This document shows positions 17,138 to 26,162 of a stretch of 64,000 bases of DNA, piece after piece. The notes below the pieces were generated by a model that was not told the DNA's origin, ran no database searches, and was given only the letters and a program-made list of their open reading frames with translations. The stretch comes from Halodesulfovibrio aestuarii (GTDB lineage Bacteria; Desulfobacterota; Desulfovibrionia; Desulfovibrionales; Desulfovibrionaceae). The position numbers and the translations under genes were made by a program. Location: the NCBI RefSeq assembly GCF_050571805.1, contig NZ_CP192219.1; one strand, given 5' to 3'. How positions within the stretch are numbered: position 1 is the stretch's first letter; every line of letters starts with the position of its first letter.

Positions 17138-17707
17138 ATGGAAACCATCCCTCTTAACTCTCCGGATAAAGAATTCATCCGTGAAGTTCAGGAGAGAAGT
17201 GGACAGAATGTGCTAACGTGCTACCAATGTGGCAATTGCACAGCTGGTTGTCCTTATAACTTTGCGTACGACATCTCTGTGAGTCGTGTAATGCGTCTCG
17301 TACAGCTTGGTCAGCGCGAAGCCGTTCTTAAGAGTCATTCTATTTGGCTGTGTGCAAGCTGTCAGTCCTGTACAACTCGCTGTCCTAACAACATTGATGT
17401 CGCTAAAATTATGGATGTTCTGCGTCACATGGCACGTGAGGCAGGTTACGCAACAGAGCGTAATATAAAAGCATTTGGCGATGCATTCCTTGAGTCCGTC
17501 GAAAAGCATGGTCGAGTGTATGAACTTGGCGTAACCGCATCATACGTTTGCAAAACAGGCAGATTCTGGACAGACATAGATCTTGCTCCGGCGATGCTTC
17601 CCAAAAATAAGCTTTCGATTAAGCCGCATGAAATTCGTGGTAAAGAGCACGTTTCTGAAATCTTCAAACGTTTCAGAGAACGCGATATCGCCAAGGAGAA
17701 CCGCTAA
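17138..17707 (+). CDS. hdrC: Heterodisulfide reductase-like subunit HdrC
   Basis: This small iron-sulfur protein passes electrons between HdrA and HdrB. The 189 residues carry two CxxCxxCxxxCP motifs for [4Fe-4S] clusters, CYQCGNCTAGCP and CASCQSCTTRCP. The frame is open from 16982, but the ATG at 17138 has a strong GGAGGA site 3-5 bases upstream; the upstream part is just T-rich sequence. It is the first gene of a seven-gene operon hdrC-hdrB-hdrA-flxD-flxC-flxB-flxA. Its stop overlaps the start of hdrB (TAATG). Confidence 0.93.
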   Translation: METIPLNSPDKEFIREVQERSGQNVLTCYQCGNCTAGCPYNFAYDISVSRVMRLVQLGQREAVLKSHSIWLCASCQSCTTRCPNNIDVAKIMDVLRHMAREAGYATERNIKAFGDAFLESVEKHGRVYELGVTASYVCKTGRFWTDIDLAPAMLPKNKLSIKPHEIRGKEHVSEIFKRFRERDIAKENR

Positions 17708-18582
17708 TGTCAATTTCTGTAGGATACTACCCGGGGTGTTCCGGTAGTGGCACGTCTGTAGAATACGACAAGTCCACTCGTGCAGTCTGTAAAAAGCTCG
17801 GTATCGAGCTTAACGACATCGATGATTGGAGCTGTTGCGGATCCACTCCGGCTCATACCGTAAATCATACTCTTTCTGCTGCTCTTTCTGCTCGTAACCT
17901 TGTCCTCGCAGCTAAACAGGGGCAGGAAGAAGTGGTAACACCTTGCCCTAGTTGTCTTGCTAACCTTCGCACAGCTTCACGCAAAATCGAAGATGAGACC
18001 TACCGTCCTAAGGTGGAAGCTCTTCTTGACGAATCTTGCGAAAAAGCCGCTACAGTAGCGTCTACTTTGCAGCTTATTGTGGAAAAAGTTGGTATGGACG
18101 CTATTAAAAAAGCTGTTGTTAAACCGCTTAAAGACCTTAACGTCGCTTGCTACTACGGCTGTATCATGAACCGTCCGCCGGAACTTATGCAGTTTGATGA
18201 TTCTGAAAATCCAATGGCGATGGACAATATCATGGAAGCGTGTGGCGCAACTGTACTGCCTTTCCCTCTTAAAGTTGAGTGTTGCGGTGCTGCAGGCGGT
18301 ATGCCTAGAAAAGATCTTGTAACCGAACTTTCAGGACGTCTGCTTGATGTTGCAGCATCTCTGAATACCGAGATTATTGTAACAGCCTGTCCGTTGTGTC
18401 AGATGAACCTTGACCTTCGTCAGGGGCAGGTGAACCGTGCAAACGGCACCAGTTATGATATCCCGGTTGTGTACTTTACACAGCTGCTCGGTTTGGCTCT
18501 TGGTCTTTCTGCTGAAGAGGTTGGCTTGTCCAAGCTCGTAGTAGACCCGACACCTCGTCTGCGTTTTGCTGGCGTTTTATAG
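17707..18582 (+). CDS. hdrB: Heterodisulfide reductase-like subunit HdrB
   Basis: This is the catalytic disulfide-reducing subunit. The 291 residues contain two CCG domains that bind noncubane [4Fe-4S] clusters: YPGCSGSG, WSCCGSTPAH and TPCPSCLANL in the first half, and YYGCIMNRP, VECCGAAGGM and TACPLCQMNL in the second. In sulfate reducers, which lack CoM-S-S-CoB, the natural disulfide is unknown; DsrC has been proposed for related complexes. The gene is translationally coupled to hdrC by a 1-base overlap. Confidence 0.94.
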   Translation: MSISVGYYPGCSGSGTSVEYDKSTRAVCKKLGIELNDIDDWSCCGSTPAHTVNHTLSAALSARNLVLAAKQGQEEVVTPCPSCLANLRTASRKIEDETYRPKVEALLDESCEKAATVASTLQLIVEKVGMDAIKKAVVKPLKDLNVACYYGCIMNRPPELMQFDDSENPMAMDNIMEACGATVLPFPLKVECCGAAGGMPRKDLVTELSGRLLDVAASLNTEIIVTACPLCQMNLDLRQGQVNRANGTSYDIPVVYFTQLLGLALGLSAEEVGLSKLVVDPTPRLRFAGVL

Positions 18583-18594
18583 CAAGGAGAGAGT

Positions 18595-20568
18595 ATGCGT
18601 ATAGGCGTATTTGTCTGCCATTGCGGCAGTAACATCGCGGCTACTGTTGACTGTCCGGCTGTAGCGGAGCAAGCCAAAAAGCTACAGGACGTAGTGTTCA
18701 CTACTGACACTATGTATACCTGTTCCGAGCCGGGGCAGAATGAAATTATTGAAGCTATAAAAGAGCACAAGCTTGACGGCGTTGTTGTAGCATCTTGTTC
18801 TCCACGTATGCACGAAGCAACTTTCCGCCGTGCTCTTGAGCGTGCAGGTCTTAACCGCTACATGCTCGAAATGGCAAATATCCGTGAACATGTTTCCTGG
18901 ATTGGTAAAAACAAGGAACGTAACACGGTTAAAGCTTTTGAGCTCGTTTCAATTGCTGTTGCTAAGCTGCGTAATGACCAGCCGCTTTATGCTAACAAGT
19001 TCGACGTTACTAAACGTGTTCTTGTTATTGGTGGCGGTGTTGCCGGTATTCAGGCTGCACTCGACTGTGCAGATGCTGGCTATCAGGTTGTGATGGTAGA
19101 GCGTGAGCAATCCATCGGCGGCAAGATGGCAAAAATCGATAAAACCTTCCCAACCGTTGACTGTTCCTCCTGTATCTTAGGTCCAAAGATGGTAGACGTT
19201 TCGCAGCATGAAAACATCACGCTGTATGCAATGTCTGAAGTGGAAAAAATTGAAGGTTATGTTGGTAACTTTGATGTGCAGGTGCGCAAAAAAGCTACTT
19301 ACGTAAACTGGGATAACTGTACCGGTTGTGGTGCATGTATGGAAAAATGCCCAAGCAAGAAAAACGTTGATAAATTCAACGAAGGCATCTCCACTTGTAC
19401 CTCTATCAACATTCCTTTCCCGCAGGCTATTCCTAAGAAAGCTGCAATTAATCCTGAAGGCTGCCTGATGCTTCAGAAGGGCAAGTGTGGCGTGTGTGCC
19501 AAGATCTGTCCTACTAAATGTATCGACTTTGAGCAGAAGGATGAAATTGTAACGGAAAAAGTTGGCGCGGTTATCGCGGCTACTGGTTATGACATGTTCG
19601 ACCATTCTGTATACAAACAGTATGGCGCAGGTCAGTATCCGGACGTTATTACCTCCCTGCAGTATGAGCGTCTTATGAACGCATCCGGTCCTACCGGTGG
19701 ACACATTAAACGTCCATCTGATGGTAAAGAACCGAAAAAAGTTGTGTTCGTACAGTGTGTAGGTTCTCGTGATCCTGCCGTTGGCCGTCCATACTGTTCT
19801 GGTTTCTGTTGCATGTACACTGCAAAGCAGGCGATTCTCACTAAAGATCACATCCCAGATTCTGATTCTTATGTGTTCTACATGGATATTCGTTCCCCTG
19901 GTAAAGGATATGACGAATTTACCCGTAGAGCTCAGGAGCAGTATGGAGTGCAGTATCTTCGTGGTCGCGTATCCATGATCTACCCTAAAGGAGATCGATA
20001 CATCGTACGTGGTTCAGATACTCTCGCTGGCACGCAGGTTGAAGTTGAAGCCGATCTCGTGGTTCTGGCTGTTGGTGCAGAAAGTGCTAAAAATGCACCT
20101 GCACTTGCTGAAAAAATGCGTATTTCCTATGACTCCTACGGATTCTTTATGGAAGCTCACCCTAAACTGAAACCAGTTGAAACAAACACCGCCGGTGTTT
20201 ACCTCGCAGGTTCCTGCTTAGGACCAAGAGATATTCCAACATCCGTTGGTCAGGGTAGTGCGGCAGCAGCTAAAGTAATGACCCTGTTCTCTAAAGATAA
20301 GCTTGAAAGTGACCCTCAGGTCTCCCGCGTTAACACTTCCCGTTGCGTAGGCTGCATGAAGTGTGCTGCCACTTGTCCGTTCGGTGCTATCAAAGAAGTA
20401 ACCGACCGTGCAGGTAATGTGAAAGCTGAAGTTATTGAAACAGTATGTCAGGGCTGCGGTATTTGTACCGTTACCTGTCCTCAGGGTGCTATTCAGTTGC
20501 AGCACTTTACAGACAACCAGATTCTCGCGGAGGTTAACGCCTTATGTCAGGCTCAAGTGGACTTTTAG
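18595..20568 (+). CDS. hdrA: Heterodisulfide reductase-like subunit HdrA (flavin-bifurcation subunit)
   Basis: This FAD and iron-sulfur protein is the proposed site of flavin-based electron bifurcation. Of 657 residues, the N-terminus has VCHCG, a GxGxxG FAD motif follows (VIGGGVAGIQAALDCADAGY), and the unusual cysteine segment TVDCSSCILGPKM is conserved in HdrA. Ferredoxin-type clusters are NCTGCGACMEKCP, KCGVCAKICPTKC, RCVGCMKCAATCP and VCQGCGICTVTCP. No in-frame UGA (selenocysteine) is seen. AAGGAGAG precedes the ATG, 12 bases after hdrB. Its end overlaps flxD by 25 bases. Confidence 0.94.
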   Translation: MRIGVFVCHCGSNIAATVDCPAVAEQAKKLQDVVFTTDTMYTCSEPGQNEIIEAIKEHKLDGVVVASCSPRMHEATFRRALERAGLNRYMLEMANIREHVSWIGKNKERNTVKAFELVSIAVAKLRNDQPLYANKFDVTKRVLVIGGGVAGIQAALDCADAGYQVVMVEREQSIGGKMAKIDKTFPTVDCSSCILGPKMVDVSQHENITLYAMSEVEKIEGYVGNFDVQVRKKATYVNWDNCTGCGACMEKCPSKKNVDKFNEGISTCTSINIPFPQAIPKKAAINPEGCLMLQKGKCGVCAKICPTKCIDFEQKDEIVTEKVGAVIAATGYDMFDHSVYKQYGAGQYPDVITSLQYERLMNASGPTGGHIKRPSDGKEPKKVVFVQCVGSRDPAVGRPYCSGFCCMYTAKQAILTKDHIPDSDSYVFYMDIRSPGKGYDEFTRRAQEQYGVQYLRGRVSMIYPKGDRYIVRGSDTLAGTQVEVEADLVVLAVGAESAKNAPALAEKMRISYDSYGFFMEAHPKLKPVETNTAGVYLAGSCLGPRDIPTSVGQGSAAAAKVMTLFSKDKLESDPQVSRVNTSRCVGCMKCAATCPFGAIKEVTDRAGNVKAEVIETVCQGCGICTVTCPQGAIQLQHFTDNQILAEVNALCQAQVDF

Positions 20569-21068
20569 CAGAAGGCCAAGATCTTCGTATCGTTGGCTTT
20601 CTGTGTAACTGGTGCTCTTACGGTGGTGCAGATACCGCAGGTGTTGCACGTTTTGAACAGCCTACAGATTTACGCGTAATCCGCGTACCTTGTTCCGGTC
20701 GTATTGATCCGCTGTTCATTGCACGTGCACTCATGAGTGGTGCAGATGGCGTACTTGTATCTGGTTGTCACCCTCGTGACTGCCACTATGCAGAAGGTAA
20801 CTTTTACGCTCGCCGCCGCTTTGAAATGCTCAAGCAGTTCCTGTCCGTTACCGGTATTGATCCAGAACGCTTCCATTACACATGGGTTTCTGCATCCGAA
20901 GGCCAACGCTGGCAGGATGTTGTTACCTCCTTTACAGAACGTATTCACAAGCTCGGCCCGGCACCAAAAATGTCCGGTGGCACCGGTTATGATGAAGAGT
21001 GTCTGAAAGAAATCGCGGCTGCTGTCTCCTGTGGCGAACAGTGTCCGTGTCATAAGGAGAAAGCGTAA
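20544..21068 (+). CDS. flxD: MvhD/FlxD-type iron-sulfur subunit
   Basis: This 174-residue protein belongs to the MvhD family, which carries a [2Fe-2S] cluster and links an electron-input module to HdrA. Seen are FLCNWCSYGGADTAG, RVPCSGRIDP, VSGCHPRDCHYAEGN and a Cys-rich C-terminus (SCGEQCPCHKEK). It starts inside the end of hdrA and its stop overlaps flxC by one base. Context says it is the connector between HdrABC and the Flx input subunits. Confidence 0.92.
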   Translation: MSGSSGLLAEGQDLRIVGFLCNWCSYGGADTAGVARFEQPTDLRVIRVPCSGRIDPLFIARALMSGADGVLVSGCHPRDCHYAEGNFYARRRFEMLKQFLSVTGIDPERFHYTWVSASEGQRWQDVVTSFTERIHKLGPAPKMSGGTGYDEECLKEIAAAVSCGEQCPCHKEKA

Positions 21069-22024
21069 TGCAGGCTCTTGCAGAACTTAAAGAACAAATC
21101 CGTCAGGCATTGCCTGATTTGGATGTAGTTATTGGCTGGCAGCAGGGGTTCGATGCATTGCATACTCGCCCCCTCTTTATCCGCTCTGAAGAAGATATTG
21201 ATAAGCTCGTTGTTAACGAATTCTGCGTAGTGAACCCCGCTTCTTACCTTCGTGAATTACGCGGTGGTAAAAAGGTTGGCCTTGTGCTGAAGGGCTGTGA
21301 CTCCCGTTCCGTTATCGAGCTTCTTCAGGAAGATCTTCTTAAAGAAGAAGATCTTACTATCTTTGGCTTCGGCTGTAACGGTATACTGAACCATACAAAG
21401 CTTCAGGCTCGTTTCGGTGAACTTGGTTTCATTCAGTCCATTGAAAATGACGGTGCTAACGTAACTGTTGTTGTCGGTGACAATAAAGAGACTGTTCCGT
21501 TTACTGAATTGTGTGCTGATAAATGCTTAACATGCGTTTATCCGAATACCTTGCAGTGCTCTCATTTTGTAGGCGAAGAATCCACTAAGAAACCGGAATC
21601 TGAAAAGAATAAGGCTCTCGAAGAATTTGAGAAGCTTTCTCTGGAAGAGCGATTTGCTTTCTGGCAGGACCAGATGCGCCGTTGCATTCGCTGTTATGCA
21701 TGTCGTAACGCATGCCCTATGTGCGTATGTAAAGATCACTGTATCGCGAACTCTCGCGAACCAAAATGGTTGAGCGAAGAAGTGGATGTGCAGAACAACT
21801 TCATGTTCCAGCTTATTCACGTAATGCACTTAACAGGTCGTTGCGTAGAATGCGGTGAATGTGAGCGCGCTTGTCCAATGGATATTCCGATTATGCTGTT
21901 AAGACGCAAAATGGCTGGCGTTATTCGCGATGTTTTCGCTTACAACGCAGGGACCAATGCGGAAGATACTCCTCCGCTTATGTGTTTTAAAGTGGAAGAA
22001 CCAACTATCGAGGAGCGGCACTAG
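21068..22024 (+). CDS. flxC: FlxC, ferredoxin-type subunit
   Basis: This 318-residue protein has an N-terminal region with LKGCDSRSVIELL, like the FrhB-related N-termini of CoB-CoM-type electron-input subunits, a central cysteine group (CADKCLTCVYPNTLQCSH) and two C-terminal [4Fe-4S] motifs, CIRCYACRNACPMC and CVECGECERACPMD. In the known FlxABCD complexes, FlxC and FlxB carry electrons between the NAD(P)H-oxidising flavoprotein and HdrA; which one meets ferredoxin is not set by sequence. It ends 2 bases before flxB. Confidence 0.9.
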   Translation: MQALAELKEQIRQALPDLDVVIGWQQGFDALHTRPLFIRSEEDIDKLVVNEFCVVNPASYLRELRGGKKVGLVLKGCDSRSVIELLQEDLLKEEDLTIFGFGCNGILNHTKLQARFGELGFIQSIENDGANVTVVVGDNKETVPFTELCADKCLTCVYPNTLQCSHFVGEESTKKPESEKNKALEEFEKLSLEERFAFWQDQMRRCIRCYACRNACPMCVCKDHCIANSREPKWLSEEVDVQNNFMFQLIHVMHLTGRCVECGECERACPMDIPIMLLRRKMAGVIRDVFAYNAGTNAEDTPPLMCFKVEEPTIEERH

Positions 22025-22026
22025 TC

Positions 22027-23085
22027 ATGGCTTGCAAATTTATCTCAAACGAAGATATCACATTGTGGCTTGAGGCTCTTGCTAAAGACCACGTAGTGTT
22101 TGTTCCGGTGGATGACTGCGGTTCTGTGACCTTCCGTCCACTTGCAGAAGGCCGTAAGCCGGTTCTTGACCGTGTGCCTGTGCGTTCACCAAAAGAAGCA
22201 GTTTTTCCTCAAAATGAAACCCTGCTTCTCTACAAATACGAAAAAGACTTGGAAGATCCAGAGCACTCCACTGTTCGCATTAAAGAAACTCTGCCCAAAG
22301 AACGTGCAGTAGTTTTTGGTACGCGTCCATGTGGAGCACGTGGAATGACAGTCTTTGACCGCGTGTTCGATAATGAGCGCATTCGTGACCCGTACTATGC
22401 AACGCGTCGTGAAAATACATTATTCATTACACTGGCATGTAACAAGGTCGAGTCTACTTGCTTCTGTCACGAAGTTGGTAGCGGCCCTGCAGACACTGCT
22501 GGTTCTGACGTACTCCTTACTCCTGTACAAGGCGGCTACACCGCTGAAGCTGTTACCGAACGTGGTGGACAGATGCTTGAAGCAAGTGTCTTTGCAGACG
22601 GCGGTAATAAATGCGCGGAAGCCGAAGAAGTTAAGAAAGCTACTCGCGAAATGCTTGGTGAAGCACATGACTACTCCGATGCACCAGAAAAGCTTCTTGC
22701 TGTGTTTGATGATGACGAATTCTGGGAAGAACAGGCTGCCGGCTGTATCAGCTGCGGCGCATGTACATACCTTTGTCCTACTTGCTATTGCTTCAACATT
22801 ACTGATGAAGCAACCGGTACTACCGGTAAACGCTTGCGTACATGGGATACCTGCATGAGCTTCCAGTACACTTTGGAAGGTAGCGGACATAACCCGCGTT
22901 CTACCAAAGCTAAGCGTCTGAAAAACCGCGTGAACCACAAATTCTCTTATTACCCTGATACATACGAGAAGAATATTGCCTGCTGTGGTTGTGGTCGTTG
23001 CATTAAAAGCTGTCCTGCTTCTGTGGATATTCGTGCTATTGTTAAAGCAGCACAGGCTCGCGGCGCCAAGAAGGAGTCTAAATAA
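22027..23085 (+). CDS. flxB: FlxB, 4Fe-4S dicluster subunit (anaerobic sulfite reductase A / hydrogenase beta-like)
   Basis: This 352-residue protein resembles the beta subunit of soluble sulfhydrogenases and AsrA. It has the GTRPCGARGM segment, an ACNKVESTCFCHEVGSGP segment typical of the family, and two C-terminal clusters, CISCGACTYLCPTCYC and CCGCGRCIKSCPAS. It should relay electrons from FlxA. The ATG is 2 bases after flxC, with GAGG upstream inside flxC; the stop overlaps flxA by 1 base. Confidence 0.9.
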   Translation: MACKFISNEDITLWLEALAKDHVVFVPVDDCGSVTFRPLAEGRKPVLDRVPVRSPKEAVFPQNETLLLYKYEKDLEDPEHSTVRIKETLPKERAVVFGTRPCGARGMTVFDRVFDNERIRDPYYATRRENTLFITLACNKVESTCFCHEVGSGPADTAGSDVLLTPVQGGYTAEAVTERGGQMLEASVFADGGNKCAEAEEVKKATREMLGEAHDYSDAPEKLLAVFDDDEFWEEQAAGCISCGACTYLCPTCYCFNITDEATGTTGKRLRTWDTCMSFQYTLEGSGHNPRSTKAKRLKNRVNHKFSYYPDTYEKNIACCGCGRCIKSCPASVDIRAIVKAAQARGAKKESK

Positions 23086-23924
23086 TGAAAGCTAATCCAG
23101 TTCTGCCGGATATGGCTACCATCATGGAAGTTGTGGAAGAAACATCCAACATTAAAACCTTCCGTGTGCGTTTTAATGATGAAAATGTTATGAAGAATTT
23201 CACTTTTGAACCGGGACAGGTAGGTCAGCTATCTGTTTTCGGTATCGGTGAATCCACCTTTGTAATCAACTCTTCCCCGACTCGTATGGATTACCTTCAG
23301 TTCTCCGTAATGCGTGTCGGTGAAGTGACTTCACGTATTCATCAGCTTAAGGTTGGTGACTCTGTAGGTGTTCGCGCACCTCTTGGTAACGCATTTCCTA
23401 CAGAGGAAATGAAAGGTCAGGATGTAACATTCATCGGTGGCGGTATCGGCATGGCTCCTCTTCGTACGCTCCTCGTGTACATGCTGGATAACCGTGACGA
23501 TTACGGCAAGATCACTCTTCTTTATGGTGCTCGCTCTCCTCAGGATTTGAGCTATCAGGAAGACATTGCAGAGTGGATTGAGCGTGATGACATTGATGTA
23601 GTACTCACCGTGGATAACCCGGATGAAGAGTGGGGCAAGAAGCCGTACGAGAAAGCCGGCCTTATCCCGAATGTACTGAAAGAGATCAATCCTGATAATA
23701 AAGGCTACGCGGTTACCTGTGGCCCTCCAATCATGATCAAGTTTACTCTGATGGCTCTTAATGAGCTTGGTTTTAAAGATGATAAGATTCTTACTACCCT
23801 CGAAAAACGTATGAAATGCGGTGTTGGCCTCTGTGGTCGTTGTAACATCGGTGATAAATATGTTTGTGTAGACGGTCCTGTGTTCAAGTATTCAGAACTT
23901 CAGGAACTTCCTAACGAGCTGTAG
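23085..23924 (+). CDS. flxA: FlxA, FAD/NAD(P)-binding oxidoreductase
   Basis: This flavoprotein of 279 residues is the NAD(P)H entry or exit point of the complex and resembles sulfhydrogenase gamma and dihydroorotate dehydrogenase K subunits. An FAD domain (FEPGQVGQLSVFGIGE) is followed by the NAD-binding GGGIGMAPLRTLL and the CGPPIMIKF motif, then a C-terminal [2Fe-2S] site CGVGLCGRCNIGDKYVC. It is the last gene of the operon and is followed by a strong terminator. In Desulfovibrio vulgaris an alcohol dehydrogenase gene accompanies flx-hdr; none is seen here. Confidence 0.92.
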   Translation: MKANPVLPDMATIMEVVEETSNIKTFRVRFNDENVMKNFTFEPGQVGQLSVFGIGESTFVINSSPTRMDYLQFSVMRVGEVTSRIHQLKVGDSVGVRAPLGNAFPTEEMKGQDVTFIGGGIGMAPLRTLLVYMLDNRDDYGKITLLYGARSPQDLSYQEDIAEWIERDDIDVVLTVDNPDEEWGKKPYEKAGLIPNVLKEINPDNKGYAVTCGPPIMIKFTLMALNELGFKDDKILTTLEKRMKCGVGLCGRCNIGDKYVCVDGPVFKYSELQELPNEL

Positions 23925-23946
23925 TTGTTATTGTTATAGATTGATG

Positions 23947-23985
23947 AAGCCCCCGACACACTCTGTGTATCGGGGGCTTTTTTCT
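23947..23985 (+). terminator. Terminator of the hdr-flx operon
   Basis: AAGCCCCCGA pairs with TCGGGGGCTT, with CACA/TGTG higher in the stem, followed by six T on the plus strand, 23 bases after flxA. Confidence 0.93.
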
Positions 23986-24161
23986 TCTATCGGCGGGCAA
24001 AGGGGAAACTTCATCCTGAAAAAAGGTCAGGAGAATGCTATGCCTTGGTTAACCACAAGACAGTAACATAGGGGTAAGGAGTGTTCTTTTTGCGGGTGCA
24101 CGGCAGAGCTTTTGCCCTTGAAGACCAGCAAAAGGTATCATCGTGCCAGAGAAAAAATGAC

Positions 24162-24197
24162 AAAAAAAGCCCGCTGCATATGCAGCGGGCTTTTTTT
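24162..24197. terminator. Bidirectional terminator after gap (perfect 36-bp palindrome)
   Basis: A-tract, GCCCGCTGCA, TGCAGCGGGC and T-tract form a perfect palindrome centred at 24179/24180. It lies 16 bases past the gap stop and would terminate transcription from both sides. Confidence 0.93.
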
Positions 24198-24212
24198 GTA
24201 TTCAAATGAATT

Positions 24213-25214
24213 CTACAGGGAAGCACCGACCATTCTTAGAAGACGTGCCAGCTGGTTGGTAAAGCCTGCTTCGTTGTCATACCAGACAAGAACTTTGACC
24301 ATGTTACCATCCATAACACTGGTGCAGAGGCTGTCTACAACGCCGCCATGAGTATCTCCAATATAGTCAACGGAGACAAGCGGTTCGTCGGAGTAACCCA
24401 GATGGGCCTTCATGGAGCCTTCAGCTGCTGCTTTAAGGGCTGCGTTAACCTCTTCTGCCGTGGTGTCTTTTTCGACAGTGCAGGTGAGGTCAATCAGAGA
24501 ACCGTCAGGAATTGGCACACGGATAGCCATACCGTCGAGTTTGCCTTTAAGTTCAGGAAGTACCAATCCAACAGCTTTTGCTGCGCCTGTGGTTGTCGGA
24601 ATCATGGACATTCCAGCCGCGCGGGCGCGACGCAGGTCTTTATGTGAACCATCAAGGATTCGCTGACCCATGGTATAGCCATGAATGGTTGTCATGAGGC
24701 CATGCTTGATGCCGAAAGCATCATTGATAACCTTAGCTGCCGGAGCAAGACAGTTTGTGGAGCAGGATGCGTTAGAAAGAACATGATGTTTTTCAGCATC
24801 GTAGGTGTTGTCATTTACACCCATAACGATGGTCGCATCCACGCCGTTGCCCGGTGCAGAAATGATAGATTTTTTAGCACCGCATGCAATATGCTCGGCA
24901 AGACCGTCACGGTCTTTAATGGTACCGGTGGTTTCTACGGCGATCTCAACTCCAAGTTCGCCCCATTTCCATTCGCCGCGTGCGCAACGGGTAACAATAA
25001 TCTGTTTACCGTTTACCTTAAAGCCTTCTTCGTTTGCTTCAACTTCTCCGGCAAAGGTTCCGTGAACGGAATCATATTTGAAAAGATGAGCAAGAGACTC
25101 ATTGTCTGCGCGTGCGTTAATAGCAGCAATTTCTAATTCAGGATCGTCTACGAGGAGACGAACTAGATAGCGACCAATGCGACCAAAACCGTTGATACCA
25201 AGCTTTACAGCCAT
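24213..25214 (-). CDS. gap: Glyceraldehyde-3-phosphate dehydrogenase, type I
   Basis: This glycolytic enzyme oxidises glyceraldehyde-3-phosphate to 1,3-bisphosphoglycerate with NAD. The 333 residues show the NAD-binding GINGFGRIGR, the catalytic cysteine C151 in SNASCSTNC, the substrate-site TTGAAKAVGLVLPELKGKLDG and the C-terminal WYDNEAGFTNQLARL. The start is an ATG with GGGAGC about 5 bases upstream. fba lies 24 bases upstream on the same strand, so the two glycolytic genes form an operon fba-gap. Confidence 0.96.
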   Translation of the reverse strand: MAVKLGINGFGRIGRYLVRLLVDDPELEIAAINARADNESLAHLFKYDSVHGTFAGEVEANEEGFKVNGKQIIVTRCARGEWKWGELGVEIAVETTGTIKDRDGLAEHIACGAKKSIISAPGNGVDATIVMGVNDNTYDAEKHHVLSNASCSTNCLAPAAKVINDAFGIKHGLMTTIHGYTMGQRILDGSHKDLRRARAAGMSMIPTTTGAAKAVGLVLPELKGKLDGMAIRVPIPDGSLIDLTCTVEKDTTAEEVNAALKAAAEGSMKAHLGYSDEPLVSVDYIGDTHGGVVDSLCTSVMDGNMVKVLVWYDNEAGFTNQLARLLRMVGASL

Positions 25215-25238
25215 GAAAAGCTCCCTAGCAGTAGTTAG

Positions 25239-26162
25239 TTAAATCTTGTTAGAGCAGCCCAGTACGTTTTTAATTTTGTGCTGAACCATATCTTTTACAG
25301 CCTGACGGGCTGGCTTTAAGTACTGGCGAGGATCAAAATGAGATGGGTTTTCTGCAAAATGCTTACGAATAACAGCTGTCATTGCAAGACGGATGTCTGT
25401 ATCGATGTTAATCTTACAAACGCCGTAGGTTGCAGCTTTACGCAGCAGTTCTTCCGGTACACCTTTCGCAGCACCGATGTCTCCACCGTACTTGTTTGCC
25501 ATTTCAACAAACTCCTGTGGCACGGAAGAAGAACCGTGGAGTACAATAGGGTACTCAGGGAGCATGTTGGTGATTTTTTCAAGGCGATCAAAGTCCAGAC
25601 GAGCTTCGCCGGTGAATTTGTATGCGCCGTGACTGGTTCCGATAGCAATAGCAAGAGAGTCACAACCTGTGCGCTCTACAAATTCTACTGCCTGATCAGG
25701 ATCAGTGTAAATGGATTTGTCAGACTGAACGTCATCTTCAATGCCTGCAAGACGGCCAAGTTCTGCTTCAACAACAACGCCACGTTCGTGAGCGTATTCA
25801 ACTACCTGTTTGGTAACTGCAATGTTTTCTTCAAAGTCGAGGTGGGAACCATCATACATTACTGAAGAGAAGCCGCCGTCAATGCACTGCTTACAAATTT
25901 CAAAGTCCTGACCATGGTCAAGGTGCAAAGCAAGTGGGTGATCTGTTTCTACAAGTGCAGCTTCGATGAGCTTTTTAATGTAGACCTGACCTGCATATTT
26001 GCGTGCGCCTGCGGAAACCTGCAGAATAAGAGGAGCTTTTTCTTCCTGAGCTGCCTCCATGATACCCTGAATGATTTCCATGTTGTTTACATTGAACGCA
26101 CCGATTGCGTAGCCTTCCTTGTATGCGCGAGCAAACATCTCTTTAGTACCGATAAGTGGCAT
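25239..26162 (-). CDS. fba: Class II fructose-1,6-bisphosphate aldolase
   Basis: This zinc-dependent aldolase splits or forms fructose-1,6-bisphosphate. Metal- and substrate-site motifs are LHLDHGQDF (H80, H83), YDGSHLDFEEN, VEAELGRLAGIED, AIGTSHGAYKF and VLHGSSSVPQEFV. The frame is open from 26177, but the ATG at 26162-26160 has GGAGG 7 bases upstream and starts MPLIGTKEMF, giving 307 residues. First gene of the fba-gap operon. Confidence 0.94.
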   Translation of the reverse strand: MPLIGTKEMFARAYKEGYAIGAFNVNNMEIIQGIMEAAQEEKAPLILQVSAGARKYAGQVYIKKLIEAALVETDHPLALHLDHGQDFEICKQCIDGGFSSVMYDGSHLDFEENIAVTKQVVEYAHERGVVVEAELGRLAGIEDDVQSDKSIYTDPDQAVEFVERTGCDSLAIAIGTSHGAYKFTGEARLDFDRLEKITNMLPEYPIVLHGSSSVPQEFVEMANKYGGDIGAAKGVPEELLRKAATYGVCKINIDTDIRLAMTAVIRKHFAENPSHFDPRQYLKPARQAVKDMVQHKIKNVLGCSNKI

